A program made the position numbers and the translations under genes. Positions 3,786-6,057 of a stretch of DNA of 6,057 nucleotides are shown piece by piece. A model generated the notes under the pieces. It searched no databases, was not told where the DNA came from, and saw nothing but the letters and a program-made list of their open reading frames with translations. Every line of letters begins with the position of its first letter. Position 1 is the first letter of the stretch. The stretch spans positions 1 to 6,057 of the forward strand of contig CAKULR010000105.1 of assembly GCA_934667295.1 (NCBI GenBank), written 5' to 3'. Source of the stretch: an uncultured Kiritimatiellota bacterium. GTDB lineage: Bacteria > Verrucomicrobiota > Kiritimatiellia > RFP12 > UBA1067.

Positions 3786-6057
3786 CTAGCGCAGAATGAA
3801 GAGCGTCCCCGAACGGACGGACAGCGACACCTTCCGGGACGCCGCATCCACCACGACGCGGTAGACCGCCGACACGCCCGGCGCGGGCATCCAGACGGGG
3901 TTCCCCGTCACCGCGTCCGCCGCCACGGCAAGGACGGACGTCCCGACCGGCGTCACCCCCTCCGGCACCTCCACGTCCAGCTTCATCGTCTGCGGGAACA
4001 CGATCCGCGCCGCCCCTGTGAACGGCGCTGCCACCTTCCCGTCCGCCCCGTAGACGACGCGCAGCGTCGCGCCCTCCTCGAAGACGAGTTCGTCGACCGT
4101 CAGGTTACCCAGGCCCGCGAACGTGCAGCCGGACGTGACGACGAGCCGTCCGAGATGCGCCGCCGCCGCCGCATGGAACGTCGCGTCCTCCCCCTCCAGC
4201 GTCACCGTGCCGAAGGTCGGCTTCGTCTCCGCAGCCGCCGTCTGCGGGAACCACTTCCGCGCCAGGTACGCCGTCGCGGCATCCCGTTCGGCGTCCGTCA
4301 GGCGGTTCGTGTAGACCAGGAGTTCCCCGAGTTCCTGTCCGCCGGTGAGACGGTAGTTGTCGCTCTTGCCCGCCGCATAGCAGGAGGCGAGCCATGTGGC
4401 CCCGGCCGACTTCCCGGCCGCGTCGTCCGTCCCGGAAATGCGCCAGGCCACGAGGTCGTACGCGCCGCTCAGGCCCGTCTTCGTGCCGTCCACCGCCTCG
4501 CCGTTCACCCAGGTCTCGCCCGCGCGCACGACGCCCTTGTCCTGTCCGTCACTTCCCCACAGCGGTGCGGACGCGGTCAGGCCGAAGTCGCCGCCCCGGT
4601 GGAAGTGGCGTCTGCAGGAATCGACCACCTGGCTGTCGCCGAGCAGGAAGCCGCCGCCGTTCCGGCTGCCGATTACCCAGAAGACCGTGCGGATCCCCGT
4701 GCATGCCGACGAGAACGCCATCATGCGGTCGTCGCCTTCGATGGTCTTCTCCGCGATGCGCCCGAAGTCCAGCACGGGGAGACCGTTCAGCGCGACCGCC
4801 GTCCAGACGGGCAGCTGGTGCTCCTGATGCCGCACGGCGCTGAACGCCCCGCCGCGCCGGTCCGCCCAGTTCAAGACGACGCCCGCCTCGTTCGTCGTGA
4901 GCGAAGCCGCCGCCGTCGCGTCGAGCCACGCCGAAAGCCCGTTCTGCGGCGGTACCGCGTCGCCGACCTCCACCGTCCCCTCCACCACGCGGATGTCCGA
5001 ACCGGCGTCGCCCCAGCCGAGAACCGCCGTCCCCGCGCCCGTCTTCACGAACGTGCCGGACGAGGCGAACCCGAACCGCACCGTCTTCCCCTCCGCCACC
5101 GACACCGTGCCGGAAACGGCCCCCGCAAGCACCGCGTCCGCCGTGAGTTCCAACACCCCCTCTTCCACGGACAACCCGCCCGAAAACGCCGTGCCCGCCC
5201 CCGCGAACGCGAGCGTCCCCGCGCCGCGTTTCACCACCCCCGCCGCGCCGCCGGGCGCACCCACCACGCACGGCTCGAAGGTCATCCGATGTCCTGCCGC
5301 CACGTCGAAGACGGTCTTGGAACCCGTCAGCGCCAGGACGCCCCCCGCAGTACCCCGTATGCGCGACCCGTCCGCCGTCGCCACGCCGCCCACCGTCACG
5401 TAGGGCACGCCGAAGCCGTTCGTCTGGCCGTCGTACACGTTCATCCAGAGATCCGCGCCGTCCCGCAGGACGAGATGCGAGGCGTAGTTCGTGCCGAATT
5501 CCTTCGTGTCGTACTGCGCGCCAAACGACACGCGGGTACCGGTGCCGGACAGGATCAGCGTGGGCGTCCCGAAGCCCCGGCCCTCCCCGCTGGCGGGGGA
5601 GATCGAGGACGGCGCCTCGGCGACGACCGTCTCGTCCGGCCCCAACCGCCCCCGCGCGTTCACGCGGACGTTGACGGCCTTCCCGCCCGTGACGAGGATC
5701 CGCACGCCCGTCTCGGCCGTCAGGGGCACGTCGCCGTCAAAACACAGCATGCCGTTCGCGGCCGTCGCCGTCCAGGTCTGGTCGGCCGCAAGGTGAAGCC
5801 CGCCCTTCGGCTGCAGATTCACCTCGGCGTAGACCTCATTCGCCATCGTGATGCCCGCCGCGCCGACCGTCAGCCGCCCGGCACCCCGGACATAGCGCTT
5901 CCCGCCCGCCGGCGCGTATTCAAGACCCTCCACGACGACGCCCGCCTCGGGAACCTGTACGTCGGTGTCGCCGATGACGGCAACCGCGCCGTCCACCCAG
6001 TCCACCGTCTCGCCCGCCTCGTTCTGCCAGGCCCCGCTCGCCGTCCACACCCCGTTC
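3786..6057 (-). CDS. Large surface/secreted protein with autotransporter-associated repeats and LamG-like domain (5' end missing)
   Basis: The reading frame is open to the right edge, so the start and any signal peptide lie outside the window; the GTG at 6050 is internal. About 756 residues are visible. Numbering from that GTG: residues 1-270 are Gly/Val/Thr-rich short beta strands with a WTASGAW-type opening. Residues 272-303 (GAGTLAFAGAGTAFSGGLSV and onward) match the autotransporter-associated beta-strand repeat pattern (TIGR02601/PF12951 type), and 331-363 (FVKTGAGTAVLGWG and onward) form a second, weaker copy. Residues ~368-602 resemble a LamG/concanavalin-like jelly roll: it opens LSAWLDA, has LNGLPVLDFG, and closes with LGELLVYTNRLTDAERDAATAYLARKW, common in planctomycete and verrucomicrobial exported proteins. 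Residues 603-754 are further beta-rich sequence ending SGTLFILR. No C-terminal barrel, PEP-CTERM or LPXTG anchor is visible. Substrate or ligand unknown; probably an extracellular adhesin or glycan-associated protein by analogy. Confidence 0.85.
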   Translation of the reverse strand, partial: NGVWTASGAWQNEAGETVDWVDGAVAVIGDTDVQVPEAGVVVEGLEYAPAGGKRYVRGAGRLTVGAAGITMANEVYAEVNLQPKGGLHLAADQTWTATAANGMLCFDGDVPLTAETGVRILVTGGKAVNVRVNARGRLGPDETVVAEAPSSISPASGEGRGFGTPTLILSGTGTRVSFGAQYDTKEFGTNYASHLVLRDGADLWMNVYDGQTNGFGVPYVTVGGVATADGSRIRGTAGGVLALTGSKTVFDVAAGHRMTFEPCVVGAPGGAAGVVKRGAGTLAFAGAGTAFSGGLSVEEGVLELTADAVLAGAVSGTVSVAEGKTVRFGFASSGTFVKTGAGTAVLGWGDAGSDIRVVEGTVEVGDAVPPQNGLSAWLDATAAASLTTNEAGVVLNWADRRGGAFSAVRHQEHQLPVWTAVALNGLPVLDFGRIAEKTIEGDDRMMAFSSACTGIRTVFWVIGSRNGGGFLLGDSQVVDSCRRHFHRGGDFGLTASAPLWGSDGQDKGVVRAGETWVNGEAVDGTKTGLSGAYDLVAWRISGTDDAAGKSAGATWLASCYAAGKSDNYRLTGGQELGELLVYTNRLTDAERDAATAYLARKWFPQTAAAETKPTFGTVTLEGEDATFHAAAAAHLGRLVVTSGCTFAGLGNLTVDELVFEEGATLRVVYGADGKVAAPFTGAARIVFPQTMKLDVEVPEGVTPVGTSVLAVAADAVTGNPVWMPAPGVSAVYRVVVDAASRKVSLSVRSGTLFILR
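5583..5601. repeat. GC-rich palindrome (REP-like) inside the surface-protein gene
   Basis: CTCCCC at 5583-5588 and GGGGAG at 5596-5601 are perfect inverted arms with a 7-nt centre. An overlapping register pairs CCCCGC (5585-5590) with GCGGGG (5593-5598). It is read in frame as ISPASGEG and on the other strand as PSPLAGE, peptides often produced by intergenic palindromic repeats of the CTCCCC-GGGGAG kind in GC-rich genomes. Whether it is a repeat family in this genome cannot be told from one copy. Confidence 0.45.

Noticed and set aside
3694..3786. A 31-residue N-terminal extension of prs
   Set aside because: The frame is open but the stretch contains the predicted promoter, lacks homology-like sequence, and a strong ribosome binding site precedes the ATG at 3693.
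2728..3789. A 353-codon open frame on the plus strand covering prs
   Set aside because: It mirrors the prs codons, is rich in Arg/Val/Ala with no family motif, and arises because stop codons are rare opposite GC-rich coding sequence.
4394..5403. Several plus-strand frames opposite the large surface protein
   Set aside because: Pro/Arg/Ser-rich shadows with no start signal or motif; the minus-strand protein has clear domain patterns throughout.
1..6057. An undescribed defence, mobile or RNA-guided system
   Set aside because: No CRISPR-like arrays, transposase, recombinase, toxin-antitoxin pair, reverse transcriptase or large non-coding region is present. All but a few short gaps are explained by housekeeping genes and one surface protein.

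Overview
The window comes from a GC-rich bacterium. Every gene I can support lies on the minus strand, so transcription runs from high to low coordinates. The housekeeping proteins alone do not fix the lineage. The upstream neighbour is a large secreted-type protein with autotransporter-associated beta-strand repeats and a LamG-like jelly-roll domain. Together with the GC-rich, Ala/Gly/Val-rich style, this suggests a Verrucomicrobiota/Kiritimatiellota-type organism (PVC group). That assignment is inference from protein style, not a database result.

Layout from right to left: (1) 6057-3786, the 3' part of a long surface or secreted protein whose start lies beyond the window. (2) 3785-3694, a short intergenic region with a predicted extended -10 promoter, two inverted repeats and a clear ribosome binding site. 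(3) 3693-2722, prs, ribose-phosphate pyrophosphokinase. (4) 2721-2610, a 112-nt intergenic region with a second, very similar promoter. (5) 2609-1, a tightly packed run rplY-pth-rpsF-ssb-rpsR-rplI. Gaps are 16-28 nt with one 4-nt ATGA overlap, and rplI runs off the left edge. No stretch over 300 bases lacks a gene, and I saw no tRNA, rRNA, CRISPR array, insertion sequence or convincing intrinsic terminator.

The genes form a translation and nucleotide-supply neighbourhood. Prs makes PRPP for nucleotide synthesis, and L25, S6, S18 and L9 are ribosomal proteins. Pth recycles peptidyl-tRNA, and SSB serves replication and repair from its common position between rpsF and rpsR. The two promoters share about 20 bp of sequence beyond the -10 box, which hints at a shared lineage promoter architecture or co-regulation. 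I found no previously undescribed system. The items most worth a second look are the paired promoters, the palindromes in the prs control region, and a palindromic REP-like segment inside the large surface-protein gene.
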